A DNA stretch of 64,000 nt from Cytobacillus gottheilii (GCF_900166665.1 NZ_LT800494.1:1201001-1265000); one strand, 5' to 3'. Numbered from the stretch's first letter, positions 7,355 to 16,618 are shown. Notes: generated by a model not told the origin, from the letters alone. Numbers and translations are program-made.

Positions 7355-9712
7355 ATGCAAGAACGGGCTTTAAAGGTTTTAGAATTTAATAAAGTTAAAG
7401 ATCAGCTGCTTGATTATGTTGCATCTGAGGTGGGCAGAAGAAAAGCAGAAAGAATCCAGCCTTCTACTGACTATGAAACGGTTGTGCGTCTTCAGGAGGA
7501 AACAGATGAAGCGGCAACAGTACTAAGGATTAAAGGCAATATCCCTTTAGGCGGAATTTTTGATATAAAGCCGCATGCCAAGCGTGCAGTAATTGGAGGA
7601 ATGCTTAGTCCGCAGGAACTTATGCAAGTGGCATCAACCGTGCATGCCAGCAGGCAAATGAAACGGTTTATTCAAGAGTTCTCAGAAGAAGAAAATGACA
7701 TTCCCATCTTAACAGCTTATTCGGAAGAAATTATTGTATTAGCAGATTTGGAAACCTCTATCCGAAATGCAATTGATGAAAATGGTGAGGTACTGGATAG
7801 TGCAAGTGAAACACTAAGATCGCTTCGTGTTCAGATTCGTACTAGAGAAGCGCGGGTGCGCGAAAGACTTGAAAGTATGATCAGGTCTTCTAATGCCCAA
7901 AAGATGCTTTCCGATGCCATCATTACGATCAGGAATGACCGCTTTGTTATTCCTGTAAAGCAAGAATATAGAGGCAATTACGGCGGAATCATTCATGATC
8001 AAAGTTCATCCGGACAAACATTATTTATTGAGCCTCAATCTGTTGTGCAATTAAACAATGAATTGCAGAGTATTAAAGTAAAAGAACAGCAGGAAATTGA
8101 AAAGATCTTAATTGCTTTATCAGCATACACAAGCGAATTTAAAGCTGAGCTTGAAGTAATTGTAGATGTACTTGCTCAGATTGATTTCATGTTTGCAAAA
8201 GCAAGATATGCTAAGAAGATAAAAGGCTCAAAGCCGAAAGTAAATGATGAGGGCAGAATTTCGCTCTTTAAAGCACGGCATCCGCTCATCCCAATAGATG
8301 AGGTGGTTGCCAATGACATTTCCATTGGCGATACCTACACCTCTATCGTGATAACTGGACCAAACACAGGCGGAAAAACGGTCACACTCAAAACAGTAGG
8401 ATTGTGTACATTAATGGCCCAAGCAGGTCTGCAAATTCCTGCTCTTGATGGATCTGAAATTGCTGTTTTTGATGCCGTTTATGCAGATATTGGGGACGAG
8501 CAGTCCATTGAACAGAGTTTAAGTACATTTTCATCTCATATGGTTAATATTGTCGATATTCTTGAAAAGGCTCAATACAACAGTCTTGTTTTATTCGATG
8601 AGCTAGGTGCAGGCACAGATCCGCAGGAAGGTGCTGCTTTAGCGATTTCCATTTTGGATGAAGTGAATAAACGCGGAACCCGTGTCATTGCGACAACCCA
8701 TTATCCTGAATTAAAGGCATATGGCTACAACCGGGAAGGTGTCATTAATGCCAGTGTCGAATTTGATATTGAAACATTAAGTCCGACCTATAAACTGCTG
8801 ATTGGTGTTCCTGGCCGAAGCAATGCTTTTGAAATTTCCAAACGGCTTGGCTTAAAAGAAGACGTTATAAATGTGGCAAAGTCGTATATTAGTGCAGACA
8901 GCAACCAAGTGGAAAATATGATTGCATCATTGGAGGAAAGCCGCAAACAAGCAGAAACCGATCGTGAAGAGGCCAATGAATTGCTCAAAGATGCAGATCG
9001 GCTGCATAAGGATCTTCAAAAGCAGATGGCTGAATATTATACGAAGAAAGAAACTCTTTACGAAAAGTCTGCAATAAAAGCAAATGAGATTGTTGAAAAA
9101 GCGAAGCAGGAAGCAGAGCAGATCATTCATGATTTGCGGAAAATGCAAATAGAAAAGCAAGCGGAAGTCAAGGAACACGAATTAATTGAAGCGAAGAAGC
9201 GCCTGTCAGAAGCGGCTCCTGTACTTAAAAAGAAACAAAGTCCAGATAGAAATGCTGACGGCAAAAGAACCTTAAAACCTGGTGATGAGGTCAAGGTGTT
9301 AACATTTGGTCAAAAAGGTCAGCTGCTTGAGAAATCAGGTGAAAACGAATGGCATGTTCAAATTGGGATCCTGAAAATGAAAGTAGAAGAAAAAGACTTA
9401 GAATTCATTAAAAGTCCAAAGCAGGCTGAAACCAAGCCGCTTGCTACCGTAAAAGGCAAAGATTATCATGTCAGCTTAGAGCTTGATCTTCGCGGAGAAC
9501 GATATGAAAATGCACTCATGCGCGTAGAAAAATATATAGACGATGCGCTTCTTGCAAACTATCCGCGTGTATCGATCATTCATGGAAAAGGAACTGGTGC
9601 CTTGCGACAGGGTGTGCAGGAGTATTTACGCAACCATCGTTCGGTTAAGAAAATTCGCTTTGGAGAAGCGGGAGAGGGCGGTACAGGTGTGACCGTCGTA
9701 GAATTTAAATAA
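7355..9712 (+). CDS. mutS2: Endonuclease MutS2
   Basis: A 785-residue MutS2, a MutS paralogue without the mismatch-recognition domain. It acts on recombination intermediates and, in B. subtilis, also on collided ribosomes. Visible parts are the lever/clamp helices, the ABC ATPase (Walker A GPNTGGKT at about 335-342, then [12 protein letters not shown]), a long Glu/Lys-rich coiled coil (about 520-630) and a C-terminal Smr nuclease domain ([22 protein letters not shown]) in the last 80 residues. A strong GGAGGGGG ribosome site precedes ATG 7355. yshE follows 15 bases after the stop, so the two are probably co-transcribed. Confidence 0.96.
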   Translation: MQERALKVLEFNKVKDQLLDYVASEVGRRKAERIQPSTDYETVVRLQEETDEAATVLRIKGNIPLGGIFDIKPHAKRAVIGGMLSPQELMQVASTVHASRQMKRFIQEFSEEENDIPILTAYSEEIIVLADLETSIRNAIDENGEVLDSASETLRSLRVQIRTREARVRERLESMIRSSNAQKMLSDAIITIRNDRFVIPVKQEYRGNYGGIIHDQSSSGQTLFIEPQSVVQLNNELQSIKVKEQQEIEKILIALSAYTSEFKAELEVIVDVLAQIDFMFAKARYAKKIKGSKPKVNDEGRISLFKARHPLIPIDEVVANDISIGDTYTSIVITGPNTGGKTVTLKTVGLCTLMAQAGLQIPALDGSEIAVFDAVYADIGDEQSIEQSLSTFSSHMVNIVDILEKAQYNSLVLFDELGAGTDPQEGAALAISILDEVNKRGTRVIATTHYPELKAYGYNREGVINASVEFDIETLSPTYKLLIGVPGRSNAFEISKRLGLKEDVINVAKSYISADSNQVENMIASLEESRKQAETDREEANELLKDADRLHKDLQKQMAEYYTKKETLYEKSAIKANEIVEKAKQEAEQIIHDLRKMQIEKQAEVKEHELIEAKKRLSEAAPVLKKKQSPDRNADGKRTLKPGDEVKVLTFGQKGQLLEKSGENEWHVQIGILKMKVEEKDLEFIKSPKQAETKPLATVKGKDYHVSLELDLRGERYENALMRVEKYIDDALLANYPRVSIIHGKGTGALRQGVQEYLRNHRSVKKIRFGEAGEGGTGVTVVEFK

Positions 9713-9727
9713 GGAGGGGAGTAGAAT

Positions 9728-10135
9728 ATGGAAGGTTTTTGGGAAAATGAATTTATCCAAACCGCTGCCTACTATAGCGTTGTCATTCTTTGTATGATTG
9801 TCTTTTTAGCTGTATTTGAGCTTGTAACAAAGTACAGAAACTGGGAAGAGATAAAAAATGGCAATATTTCTGTTGCAATGGCAACTGGCGGGAAAATATT
9901 CGGGATTGCAAATGTATTCAGACACTCCATCATGCATAACGACACACTGTTCACCATGATTATTTGGGGAGTTTTTGGTTTTTTCCTTTTAGTAGTAGCC
10001 TATTTTATCTTTGAGTTTCTAACACCTAAATTTAATGTTGATGACGAAATTAAAAACAATAATAAAGCAGTTGGTTTTATTTCGATGGTCATTTCCATTG
10101 GCCTGTCATTTGTCATTGGAGCAAGTATTGCATAG
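9728..10135 (+). CDS. yshE: DUF350-family membrane protein
   Basis: A 135-residue integral membrane protein with about four hydrophobic segments. The conserved DUF350 pattern is visible: an ELVTKYRNWEEIKNGN loop and the MATGGKIFGIANV segment. Its function is unknown. It lies 15 bases after mutS2 with a GGAGGGG ribosome site, as in other Bacillus genomes, and is followed by a very small membrane ORF before the terminator. Confidence 0.87.
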   Translation: MEGFWENEFIQTAAYYSVVILCMIVFLAVFELVTKYRNWEEIKNGNISVAMATGGKIFGIANVFRHSIMHNDTLFTMIIWGVFGFFLLVVAYFIFEFLTPKFNVDDEIKNNNKAVGFISMVISIGLSFVIGASIA

Positions 10136-10150
10136 AGGGAGCAGGGGAAA

Positions 10151-10234
10151 ATGGAGAAGCTTGCAAAAGTATTAATCGTCGTTAGTGCCCTATTTGTGCT
10201 AGTTGGAATTGTATATATATTTTTCATTGCATAA
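10151..10234 (+). CDS. Predicted 27-residue single-span membrane peptide
   Basis: A short ORF (MEKLAKVLIVVSALFVLVG...) that is almost all hydrophobic after a charged N-terminus. It is preceded by GAGGGAGCAGGGG at a usable distance and ends 11 bases before a clear terminator. Its position in the mutS2-yshE transcript, the ribosome site and the single transmembrane segment argue for a real small protein, but it is too short for family assignment. Conservation downstream of yshE in relatives would settle it. Confidence 0.5.
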   Translation: MEKLAKVLIVVSALFVLVGIVYIFFIA

Positions 10235-10245
10235 AAGCAAAAACG

Positions 10246-10281
10246 AAAAGAATTGCTCGCATTTGGGCAATTCTTTTTTTT
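10246..10281 (+). terminator. Rho-independent terminator of the mutS2-yshE transcript
   Basis: AAAAGAATTGC pairs with GCAATTCTTTT around a ten-base loop and runs into a long T tract. Confidence 0.85.
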
Positions 10282-10375
10282 GACTGTACGTATAACCTGT
10301 GGTAAGTTGCACTTCCTGCTTATTCGGCTTAAACGGCTGAAGCATGTACCCTCGTATTAGCTTCGTTTATTCTAA

Positions 10376-10404
10376 TTGTTTTGTTTACAGCAGTATATTA
10401 TAAT
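10376..10404 (+). promoter_or_regulatory. Sigma-A type promoter of lcfA
   Basis: TTGTTT (10376-10381) and TATAAT (10399-10404) are 17 bases apart, about 50 bases upstream of the lcfA start. No FadR-like palindrome is visible here, unlike at fadR. Confidence 0.6.
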
Positions 10405-10455
10405 GAGGTAAGAACAGTTAGAATGTTCAAAATACTTATAGAAAGGGGTTCCCGT

Positions 10456-12159
10456 ATGACAGATCATAAGCCATGGCTTAACCTTTATCCTGAAGAGATT
10501 CCTAGAGAACTGACATATGAAAACCAGCCTGTTCAGGATTTTCTGAAAAATACAGCTGCAGAATTTCCCGAAAAAACGGCCGTTCATTTTATGGGAAAGG
10601 AATTCACTTACTCATACATTTATGAGGCTTCACTTAAGCTTGCCGGGTATCTGCAGTCCATTGGAATTGAAAAAGACGATCGTGTAGCAATCATGCTGCC
10701 GAATACACCACAGTCCGTTATCAGCTATTATGGAATTTTAATGGCAGGCGGTATTGTTGTGCCTACAAATCCGCTTTATATGGAAAGAGAATTAGCCTAT
10801 CAGCTCAAGGATTCAGGAGCAAAGGCGATTATTACAATGGATATTTTATTTCCGCGTGTGTCTAAAGTGAAGCAGCAGACAGATGTTCAGCATATTATTG
10901 TAACCGCTATCAAAGATGCACTTCCATTTCCGAAAAACCTTATTTATCCGTTTATCCAAAAGAAACAATACGGCATTGTTGTAAATGTAAAGCATGAAGG
11001 AAACCATCATTTATGGACAGAGATTGCAAAGCTGCCCTCTTTACCTGTATGTGAACATGAGATTGACTTTGAGAATGATTTGGCTCTTTTGCAATATACA
11101 GGCGGAACAACCGGTTTCCCTAAAGGGGTCATGCTGACTCATAGAAATTTAGTCGCAAACACAGCAATGTGCAGAGCCTGGCTGTATAAATGTGAAAGAG
11201 GAAAAGAGACCGTTCTTGGCATTTTGCCTTTCTTCCATGTATATGGAATGACCACTGTTCTGCTGCTATCTGTTTTAGAAGGAAATAAAATGGTGTTAAT
11301 GCCTAAGTTTGATGCAGGAGATACGCTAAAAACCATTCAAAAGCAAAAACCTACTTTGTTCCCTGGTGCCCCAACAATTTATATTGGCCTATTAAATCAT
11401 CCTGAGATCGGAAAATATGACCTCTCATCGATTGACTCTTGTATTAGCGGATCGGCTGCACTCCCTGTGGAGGTTCAGCAGAAATTTGAGGATATTACAG
11501 GCGGAAAATTAGTTGAAGGCTATGGCCTGACTGAATCATCTCCTGTTACTCATGCCAATTTCTTATGGGATATGCCAAGAATAAAAGGAAGCATTGGCGT
11601 GCCTTGGCCAAACACAGATGCTGCTATTTTCTCAATGGAGAATGGCGAAAAACTGCCGCCAGGTGAAATTGGAGAAATCGCTGTTTACGGGCCACAAGTG
11701 ATGAAAGGATATTGGAACCGTCCAGAGGATACGGAGCAGACGCTAAGAGATGGCTGGCTATTAACAGGTGACCTTGGATATATGGATGAACAAGGATACT
11801 TTTATGTTGTCGATCGTAAAAAAGACATGATTATTGCTGGCGGCTTTAATATTTACCCGCGTGAAATTGAAGAAGTGTTATACGAGCATCCGGCAGTCCA
11901 AGAGGCTGTAGTAGCAGGTATACCGGATCCGTACCGAGGAGAAACCGTTAAAGCCTATATTGTACTAAAGGATGGACATGAAGTAAGTGAAGAAGACTTA
12001 AATGGGTTTGTTCGCAAACATCTAGCGGCCTTTAAAGTGCCAAGAGTGTATGAGTTCCGAGAAGAATTGCCTAAGACAGCAGTAGGGAAAATTCTTCGAA
12101 GAGCATTAATAGATGAAGAGAAAAAGAAGTTTAACGACAGTGAAGAGAAGCAGGCATAA
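10456..12159 (+). CDS. lcfA: Long-chain fatty-acid-CoA ligase
   Basis: A 567-residue AMP-forming acyl-CoA synthetase that activates fatty acids for beta-oxidation. The AMP-binding signature YTGGTTGFPKG lies near 215. It is followed by GYGLTESSPV, the hinge region KKDMIIAGGFNIYPREIEEVL (motif split across the hinge) and the C-terminal catalytic lysine region PKTAVGKILRR. Length fits B. subtilis LcfA (about 560). ATG 10456 follows GAAAGGGG; longer in-frame starts upstream lack a ribosome site and overlap the promoter. It is followed by fadR, fadB and etfBA, the B. subtilis fatty-acid degradation group. Confidence 0.94.
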   Translation: MTDHKPWLNLYPEEIPRELTYENQPVQDFLKNTAAEFPEKTAVHFMGKEFTYSYIYEASLKLAGYLQSIGIEKDDRVAIMLPNTPQSVISYYGILMAGGIVVPTNPLYMERELAYQLKDSGAKAIITMDILFPRVSKVKQQTDVQHIIVTAIKDALPFPKNLIYPFIQKKQYGIVVNVKHEGNHHLWTEIAKLPSLPVCEHEIDFENDLALLQYTGGTTGFPKGVMLTHRNLVANTAMCRAWLYKCERGKETVLGILPFFHVYGMTTVLLLSVLEGNKMVLMPKFDAGDTLKTIQKQKPTLFPGAPTIYIGLLNHPEIGKYDLSSIDSCISGSAALPVEVQQKFEDITGGKLVEGYGLTESSPVTHANFLWDMPRIKGSIGVPWPNTDAAIFSMENGEKLPPGEIGEIAVYGPQVMKGYWNRPEDTEQTLRDGWLLTGDLGYMDEQGYFYVVDRKKDMIIAGGFNIYPREIEEVLYEHPAVQEAVVAGIPDPYRGETVKAYIVLKDGHEVSEEDLNGFVRKHLAAFKVPRVYEFREELPKTAVGKILRRALIDEEKKKFNDSEEKQA

Positions 12160-12315
12160 AGGGGATAAAAGGCATAAGCTCCAAAGACTAGATAAAATAA
12201 TACGGCTCTCATTAATAGGACCGGAATATTCGGCTCTTCTTTTTTGGAAAACAAGGCTTGTCCATCATTCTTTAAAAATGTCATAATAGAGTAGAAGAAA
12301 ATTGTGGTTATTTTC

Positions 12316-12369
12316 TTGACAATATAACCTTCTATAACTATTATTAAATTATGAATGATCATTCATTCA
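12316..12369 (+). promoter_or_regulatory. fadR promoter with FadR-type operator
   Basis: TTGACA (12316-12321) and TATTAT (12339-12344) are 17 bases apart. From 12352 to 12369, covering the likely start of transcription, lies an 18-base palindrome TGAATGATCATTCATTCA. It matches the B. subtilis FadR box (TGAATGAMTANTCATTCA) in both outer half-sites. This implies FadR represses its own transcript, and probably fadB-etfBA, until long-chain acyl-CoA releases it. Confidence 0.8.
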
Positions 12370-12495
12370 TAAAATCTTTCCTTGTGTTCAGCATTACATT
12401 TAACAGCTCATTTGCGGAATGCAGAAGCTGTACCTATAGAAAGAAAAGGATCACGAGATAAGATGTACGATTTATCTTGAAGGGAGGGAAAAGGA

Positions 12496-13080
12496 TTGAA
12501 AAAAGATAAACCGAAATATCGGCAAATCATCGATGCTGCCGTAGTGGTCATTGCGGAAAACGGCTACCACCAGGCACAGGTTTCCAAAATCGCGAAGCAG
12601 GCTGGTGTCGCAGATGGAACGATATACTTATATTTTAAGAATAAAGAAGATATTTTAATCTCTCTCTTTCAAGATAAAATGGGGCATTTTATTGAAAGAA
12701 TCGAAGAGCAGATTGCAGGAAAAGAACAGGCTGTAGAGAAGTTATTAGTAATGGTCGAATCCCATTTCACCATGCTTTCTCAAGATCGGCATCTTGCCAT
12801 TGTAACACAGTTAGAACTTAGACAATCTAATAAGGAGCTTCGTCTAAAGATCAATGAGGTGTTGAAGGGCTACTTATCACTTGTTGACAAAATTTTGTTT
12901 GAAGGAAAAGAAAACGGAGAGTTTTCAGCAAACCTGGAAACAAGACTTGCACGGCAAATGATATTTGGAACAATGGATGAAGTGGTGACAACTTGGGTGA
13001 TGAATGATCAGAAGTACGATCTTCCATCCTTGGCGCCATCTGTACATCAGCTGCTGATCAACGGATGCAAGGCGGATTGA
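12496..13080 (+). CDS. fadR: TetR-family fatty-acid degradation repressor FadR
   Basis: A 194-residue TetR-family protein. The N-terminal helix-turn-helix (YRQIIDAAVVVIAENG, then VSKIAKQAGVADGTIYLYF in two parts) is typical; the rest is a ligand-binding helical bundle, expected to bind long-chain acyl-CoA. Start is TTG 12496 after AGGGAGGG. Context supports the name: it lies between lcfA and fadB-etfBA, and a FadR-type box lies over its own promoter. Length agrees with B. subtilis FadR (YsiA, 194). Confidence 0.93.
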   Translation: MKKDKPKYRQIIDAAVVVIAENGYHQAQVSKIAKQAGVADGTIYLYFKNKEDILISLFQDKMGHFIERIEEQIAGKEQAVEKLLVMVESHFTMLSQDRHLAIVTQLELRQSNKELRLKINEVLKGYLSLVDKILFEGKENGEFSANLETRLARQMIFGTMDEVVTTWVMNDQKYDLPSLAPSVHQLLINGCKAD

Positions 13081-13110
13081 CCATCTATAATTAGAGAGGT
13101 GAATGAACCA

Positions 13111-13884
13111 GTGGAATACTTAAAATGGAGTTACCAAGATCATGTTGCAACTATTACGATCGACAGAGCACCAGCAAATGCACTTTCATCACACGTTCTA
13201 AAAGAATTCTCATCTGTATTGGATGAAATTGAGAAAGTAGAGGACATCCGTGTTGTATTGATTCACGGAGAAGGAAGGTTCTTCTCTGCTGGAGCTGATA
13301 TTAAAGAGTTTACATCGATCACTAGCGGAAGTGAGTTTGAAAAGCTTGGCCAATATGGCCAGGATCTATTTGAGAAGATGGAAAGATTTCCGAAGCCTTT
13401 AATTGCAGCCATTCATGGAGCAGCATTAGGCGGTGGGCTGGAGCTCGCTATGGGCTGCCACTTCCGCCTCGTTTCTGAAAATGCGAAACTCGGACTTCCT
13501 GAATTACAGCTAGGATTAATACCTGGCTTTGCAGGCACCCAGAGACTGCCGCATCTTGTCGGCAGAGCAAGAGCAGCCGAAATGCTCTTTACAAGCGATC
13601 CAATTACGGGTCTTGAAGCAGTTAAATACGGCCTGGCTAACCATGCATACCCAGAAGCTGAACTGCTGGAAAATGCTTATAATTTAGCGAAGAAAATTGC
13701 CAAGAAGAGTCCGATTTCCATTAAGGCGACGATTGAATTGTTAAATTATACAAAATCAGATCAGTTTTATGAAGGCGTTAAGAAAGAGGCTGAGCTGTTT
13801 GGTGAAGTATTTGCTTCAAACGATGGCAAAGAGGGGATAGCGGCTTTTATCGAAAAGCGTGACCCTAACTTCACTGGTAAGTAA
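13111..13884 (+). CDS. fadB: Enoyl-CoA hydratase FadB
   Basis: A 257-residue crotonase-fold enzyme that hydrates trans-2-enoyl-CoA in beta-oxidation. The oxyanion-hole stretch FFSAGADIKEF and the second signature AAIHGAALGGGLELAMGCH (split by the active-site loop) are intact. Glu residues in LGLPELQLGLIPG supply the acid/base pair. Two GTG starts are possible; 13111 was preferred because GAGAGGTG (13094-13101) is nine bases upstream, while GTG 13099 overlaps that site and would add four residues. It is 30 bases after fadR. A hairpin separates it from etfB. Confidence 0.9.
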   Translation: MEYLKWSYQDHVATITIDRAPANALSSHVLKEFSSVLDEIEKVEDIRVVLIHGEGRFFSAGADIKEFTSITSGSEFEKLGQYGQDLFEKMERFPKPLIAAIHGAALGGGLELAMGCHFRLVSENAKLGLPELQLGLIPGFAGTQRLPHLVGRARAAEMLFTSDPITGLEAVKYGLANHAYPEAELLENAYNLAKKIAKKSPISIKATIELLNYTKSDQFYEGVKKEAELFGEVFASNDGKEGIAAFIEKRDPNFTGK

Positions 13885-13916
13885 AGGGAAACAATCTTCC
13901 ATAGTGAAAAATGATG

Positions 13917-13957
13917 ACTGAAGGTGAGCGTTTGCTCAGGAACCTTCAGTTTCATTT
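13917..13957 (+). terminator. Hairpin between fadB and etfB, possible attenuator
   Basis: ACTGAAGGT (13917-13925) pairs with ACCTTCAGT (13942-13950), and the loop holds a second small hairpin (GAGC gttt GCTC). The following TTTCATTT is a weak T-run. It may reduce rather than stop transcription into etfBA. Confidence 0.5.
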
Positions 13958-14018
13958 AAGATAAAATTTCAGAATCTTTAGAAGTAAAGCAATGATTTAA
14001 TAATTTAGGAGGGACATT

Positions 14019-14792
14019 ATGAACATCTATGTTTTATTAAAAAGAACGTTTGATACTGAGGAAAAAATTACTATTTCATCCGGGAAAATAAATGAAGATG
14101 GTGCTGAATTTATTATCAATCCTTACGATGAATATGCAGTGGAGGAAGCGATCCAAGTCCGCGATGCACATGGCGGAGAAGTGACGGTTGTTTCTGTCGG
14201 CAGTGAGGAAGCGGAAAAGCAGCTCCGGACTGCGCTTGCGATGGGAGCGGATAAAGCGGTTTTGATCAATACAGAAGACGATCTTGAAGAAGGAGATCAG
14301 TTTACAACATCCAAAATATTAGCTGAATTTTTAAAAGATAAGGAAGCTGATTTAATTTTAGCAGGAAATGTTGCAATCGACGGCGGTTCTGGTCAGGTTG
14401 GACCAAGAGTGGCTGACCTTCTGGATATTCCGTACATCACAACCATCACAAAGCTTGACATTAATGGTACAAATGTAAGCATTGTCCGAGACGTTGAAGG
14501 AGATTCCGAAGTGATTGAAACATCCCTTCCATTATTGGTCACAGCTCAGCAAGGTTTGAATGAACCGCGCTATCCGTCACTGCCGGGAATCATGAAAGCA
14601 AAGAAGAAGCCTCTTGATGAACTGGAACTGGATGATTTAGATCTAGATGAGGACGATGTTGAAGCAAAAACAAAAACGATTGAAGTGTATTTACCGCCTA
14701 AAAAAGAAGCAGGCAAAATTCTTGAAGGTGAGCTGCAGGATCAAGTGCAAGAGCTGGTAAAGCATCTTCATAATGAAGCGAAGGTTGTTTAA
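14019..14792 (+). CDS. etfB: Electron transfer flavoprotein beta subunit
   Basis: A 257-residue ETF beta subunit. With EtfA it accepts electrons from acyl-CoA dehydrogenases and passes them toward the quinone pool. The signature region VRDVEGDSEVIETSLPLLVTA (shown here only as a family landmark, about 162-181) and the AMP-binding N-terminal half (NPYDEYAVEEAIQVRD, ALAMGADKAVLI) are present. GGAGGG precedes ATG 14019. etfA starts 37 bases after the stop with its own ribosome site. Placement behind fadB ties it to fatty-acid oxidation. Confidence 0.95.
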   Translation: MNIYVLLKRTFDTEEKITISSGKINEDGAEFIINPYDEYAVEEAIQVRDAHGGEVTVVSVGSEEAEKQLRTALAMGADKAVLINTEDDLEEGDQFTTSKILAEFLKDKEADLILAGNVAIDGGSGQVGPRVADLLDIPYITTITKLDINGTNVSIVRDVEGDSEVIETSLPLLVTAQQGLNEPRYPSLPGIMKAKKKPLDELELDDLDLDEDDVEAKTKTIEVYLPPKKEAGKILEGELQDQVQELVKHLHNEAKVV

Positions 14793-14829
14793 TTAAAAGG
14801 CTAAAAATAAAACGCAGGAGGTTAACACA

Positions 14830-15807
14830 ATGGGCAGAAAAATGTTGGTAGTAGGAGAAGTAAGGGATCAAGCTTTGCGTAATGTCACATTTGAAGCAAT
14901 AGCAGCAGCGAAACAGGCCGCAGAAGGCGGAGAAGTGATCGGGTTATTAATCGGCGATTCTGTAAGCGCTTTATCTCAAGAGTTATTCCACTATGGAGCC
15001 GACCGCGTCGTAACGGTTGAACATGAGCTTCTTAAGCAATATACTTCAGATGGTTTTTCACAAGCATTAATGGCAGCTGTTGAATCTGAGAATCCTGAAG
15101 GTATTATTTTGGGACATACGGCACTAGGAAAAGATCTTGCACCTAAGATTGCAGCAAAGCTTCAGTCGGGACTGATCTCTGATGTCACACTGATTGAAGA
15201 AGCAGGTGGAAATATTGTTTTTACACGCCCAATCTATTCAGGTAAGGCATTTGAAAAGAAAATTGTGACTGAAGGTCTGATTTTTGCAACGATTCGACCG
15301 AATAACATTGCACCTCTTGAAAAGGACGAAACAAGATCAGGAGATACTCAATCTTTATCGGTGGATGTTAAAGATATTCGCGCTATTATTAAAGAGGTGG
15401 TCCGCAAGGCAAGTGAAGGTGTGGATCTTTCGGAAGCGAAAGTAGTTATCGCAGGCGGTCGCGGTGTGAAAAGTGAAGAAGGCTTTGAGCCTCTAAAAGA
15501 ACTGGCACAGGTTCTAAATGGGGCGATTGGTGCATCACGAGGTGCTTGTGATGCTGACTACTGTGATTACTCCCTGCAAATTGGCCAAACTGGAAAAGTA
15601 GTCACACCTGATTTGTATATTGCTTGCGGTATTTCTGGAGCAATCCAGCATTTAGCGGGCATGTCGAACTCTAAAGTAATTGTTGCTATCAATAAAGATC
15701 CAGAAGCGAATATCTTTAAAGTTGCCGATTATGGCATTGTTGGCGATCTCTTTGAAGTCGTGCCGATGCTGACGGAGGAATTCAAAAAGGTTTTAGTAAA
15801 CGCATAA
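14830..15807 (+). CDS. etfA: Electron transfer flavoprotein alpha subunit
   Basis: A 325-residue ETF alpha subunit. The C-terminal FAD domain is clear: IAGGRGVKSEEGFE, GASRGACDADYC, QIGQTGKVVTPDLYIACG and SGAIQHLAGM contact the flavin. The N-terminal half is the ETF fold shared with EtfB. AGGAGG precedes ATG 14830. It is the last gene of the fadR-fadB-etfBA group, ended by the hairpin at 15816. Confidence 0.95.
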   Translation: MGRKMLVVGEVRDQALRNVTFEAIAAAKQAAEGGEVIGLLIGDSVSALSQELFHYGADRVVTVEHELLKQYTSDGFSQALMAAVESENPEGIILGHTALGKDLAPKIAAKLQSGLISDVTLIEEAGGNIVFTRPIYSGKAFEKKIVTEGLIFATIRPNNIAPLEKDETRSGDTQSLSVDVKDIRAIIKEVVRKASEGVDLSEAKVVIAGGRGVKSEEGFEPLKELAQVLNGAIGASRGACDADYCDYSLQIGQTGKVVTPDLYIACGISGAIQHLAGMSNSKVIVAINKDPEANIFKVADYGIVGDLFEVVPMLTEEFKKVLVNA

Positions 15808-15815
15808 AGTTCCCT

Positions 15816-15877
15816 GAAACAGACAGATGGAACTGCTGAAAAAGTTATTACAGCAGCTAGCTGTCTGTTTCGTTTTT
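15816..15877 (+). terminator. Rho-independent terminator after etfA
   Basis: GAAACAGACAG (15816-15826) pairs with CTGTCTGTTTC (15861-15871), followed by GTTTTT. The loop contains an inner CTGCTG/CAGCAG hairpin. Confidence 0.85.
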
Positions 15878-16035
15878 ACATCTTGGAATTGTCAAAGTAA
15901 TAAATAGACTTCCTTGTTAAAATCCTTTTTAAACAGGAGCATTAGCAATAAAGTTTAATTACAATATTAGAATAAGGCAAAGAATTTGTGGGTAAAGTAC
16001 CAACGAGCAAATTGTTCGCTTCAGATGGTGTTAAA

Positions 16036-16044
16036 TGGTATACT
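16036..16044 (+). promoter_or_regulatory. Extended -10 promoter of trxA
   Basis: TGGTATACT is a TGn-extended -10 element 45 bases before the trxA start. No good -35 lies at 17 bases. A GAGCAA/TTGTTC imperfect inverted repeat lies just upstream (about 16005-16017). Confidence 0.5.
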
Positions 16045-16088
16045 CTCGATATGTTATGAATTAGTTGAATTGATTAGGAGGCATATAA

Positions 16089-16403
16089 ATGGCTATTACA
16101 CATGCAACAGATCAAAACTTTACGGAAGAAACAGGTTCAGGTTTAGTACTTGCAGATTTCTGGGCTCCATGGTGCGGACCTTGTAAAATGATTGCGCCAG
16201 TTCTTGAAGAACTTGACGGAGAAATGGGCGATAAAGTAAAGATCGTTAAAATCGATGTCGATGAAAACCAAGAAACTGCTGGTAAATTCGGCGTAATGAG
16301 TATTCCTACATTAATCGTTCTTAAAGACGGTGAAGTAGTAGATAAAGTAGTTGGCTTCCAGCCTAAAGAAGCATTATCTGAGCTTCTTTCTAAGCATGCT
16401 TAA
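16089..16403 (+). CDS. trxA: Thioredoxin
   Basis: A 104-residue thioredoxin, the full family length. [10 protein letters not shown] holds the redox-active Cys pair; the cis-proline region is [12 protein letters not shown], followed by the conserved VGFQPKEAL end. It is a cytoplasmic disulfide reductase for ribonucleotide reductase and other proteins. TAGGAGG precedes ATG 16089. It lies between etfA and uvrC as in B. subtilis. A strong hairpin after it suggests separate control from uvrC. Confidence 0.97.
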   Translation: MAITHATDQNFTEETGSGLVLADFWAPWCGPCKMIAPVLEELDGEMGDKVKIVKIDVDENQETAGKFGVMSIPTLIVLKDGEVVDKVVGFQPKEALSELLSKHA

Positions 16404-16476
16404 GCATAACAATCCCGGCTTCTTTAGAAGAACGGTTTAGATTTTTAATACGATAAAATCAGCTCTTCTTCAAGCC

Positions 16477-16542
16477 GATCTGCTTTGAATGCCATGATGA
16501 AGTAATACCTTTAAGGATAAGGATCATTGCAGAAAGCAGATC
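16477..16542 (+). other. Inverted repeat in the trxA-uvrC spacer
   Basis: GATCTGCTTT (16477-16486) and AAAGCAGATC (16533-16542) form a perfect ten-base stem around 46 bases. Upstream, around 16417-16434, a CCCGGCTTCTTTAGAAG stretch resembles a decayed copy of the terminator at 16562. The spacer can therefore fold extensively; its function is unknown. Confidence 0.4.
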
Positions 16543-16561
16543 ATGAGTTTAAACAGTTGAT

Positions 16562-16591
16562 CCCCGGCTTCTTTTGAAGACCGGGGTTTTT
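16562..16591 (+). terminator. Terminator ahead of uvrC
   Basis: CCCCGG with CTTC pairs with GAAG and CCGGGG (one bulged base), followed by TTTTT. It should limit read-through from trxA into uvrC, whose coding sequence begins 28 bases later. Confidence 0.8.
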
Positions 16592-16618
16592 ACTTCCTTC
16601 TCGAGGATGTGTTTGACG

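Noticed and set aside
12214..12245. Terminator after lcfA
   Set aside because: CCGGAATATTCGG is nearly palindromic but leaves no loop, and the following T-run is interrupted. Not convincing.
11955..12362. 135-codon minus-strand ORF at the end of lcfA
   Set aside because: Most of it is antisense to conserved lcfA codons, and its start lies inside the fadR promoter and operator.
16005..16017. LexA box upstream of trxA
   Set aside because: CGAGCAAATTGTTCG resembles the Bacillus SOS box, but the centre is one base too long and one half-site differs from CGAAC.
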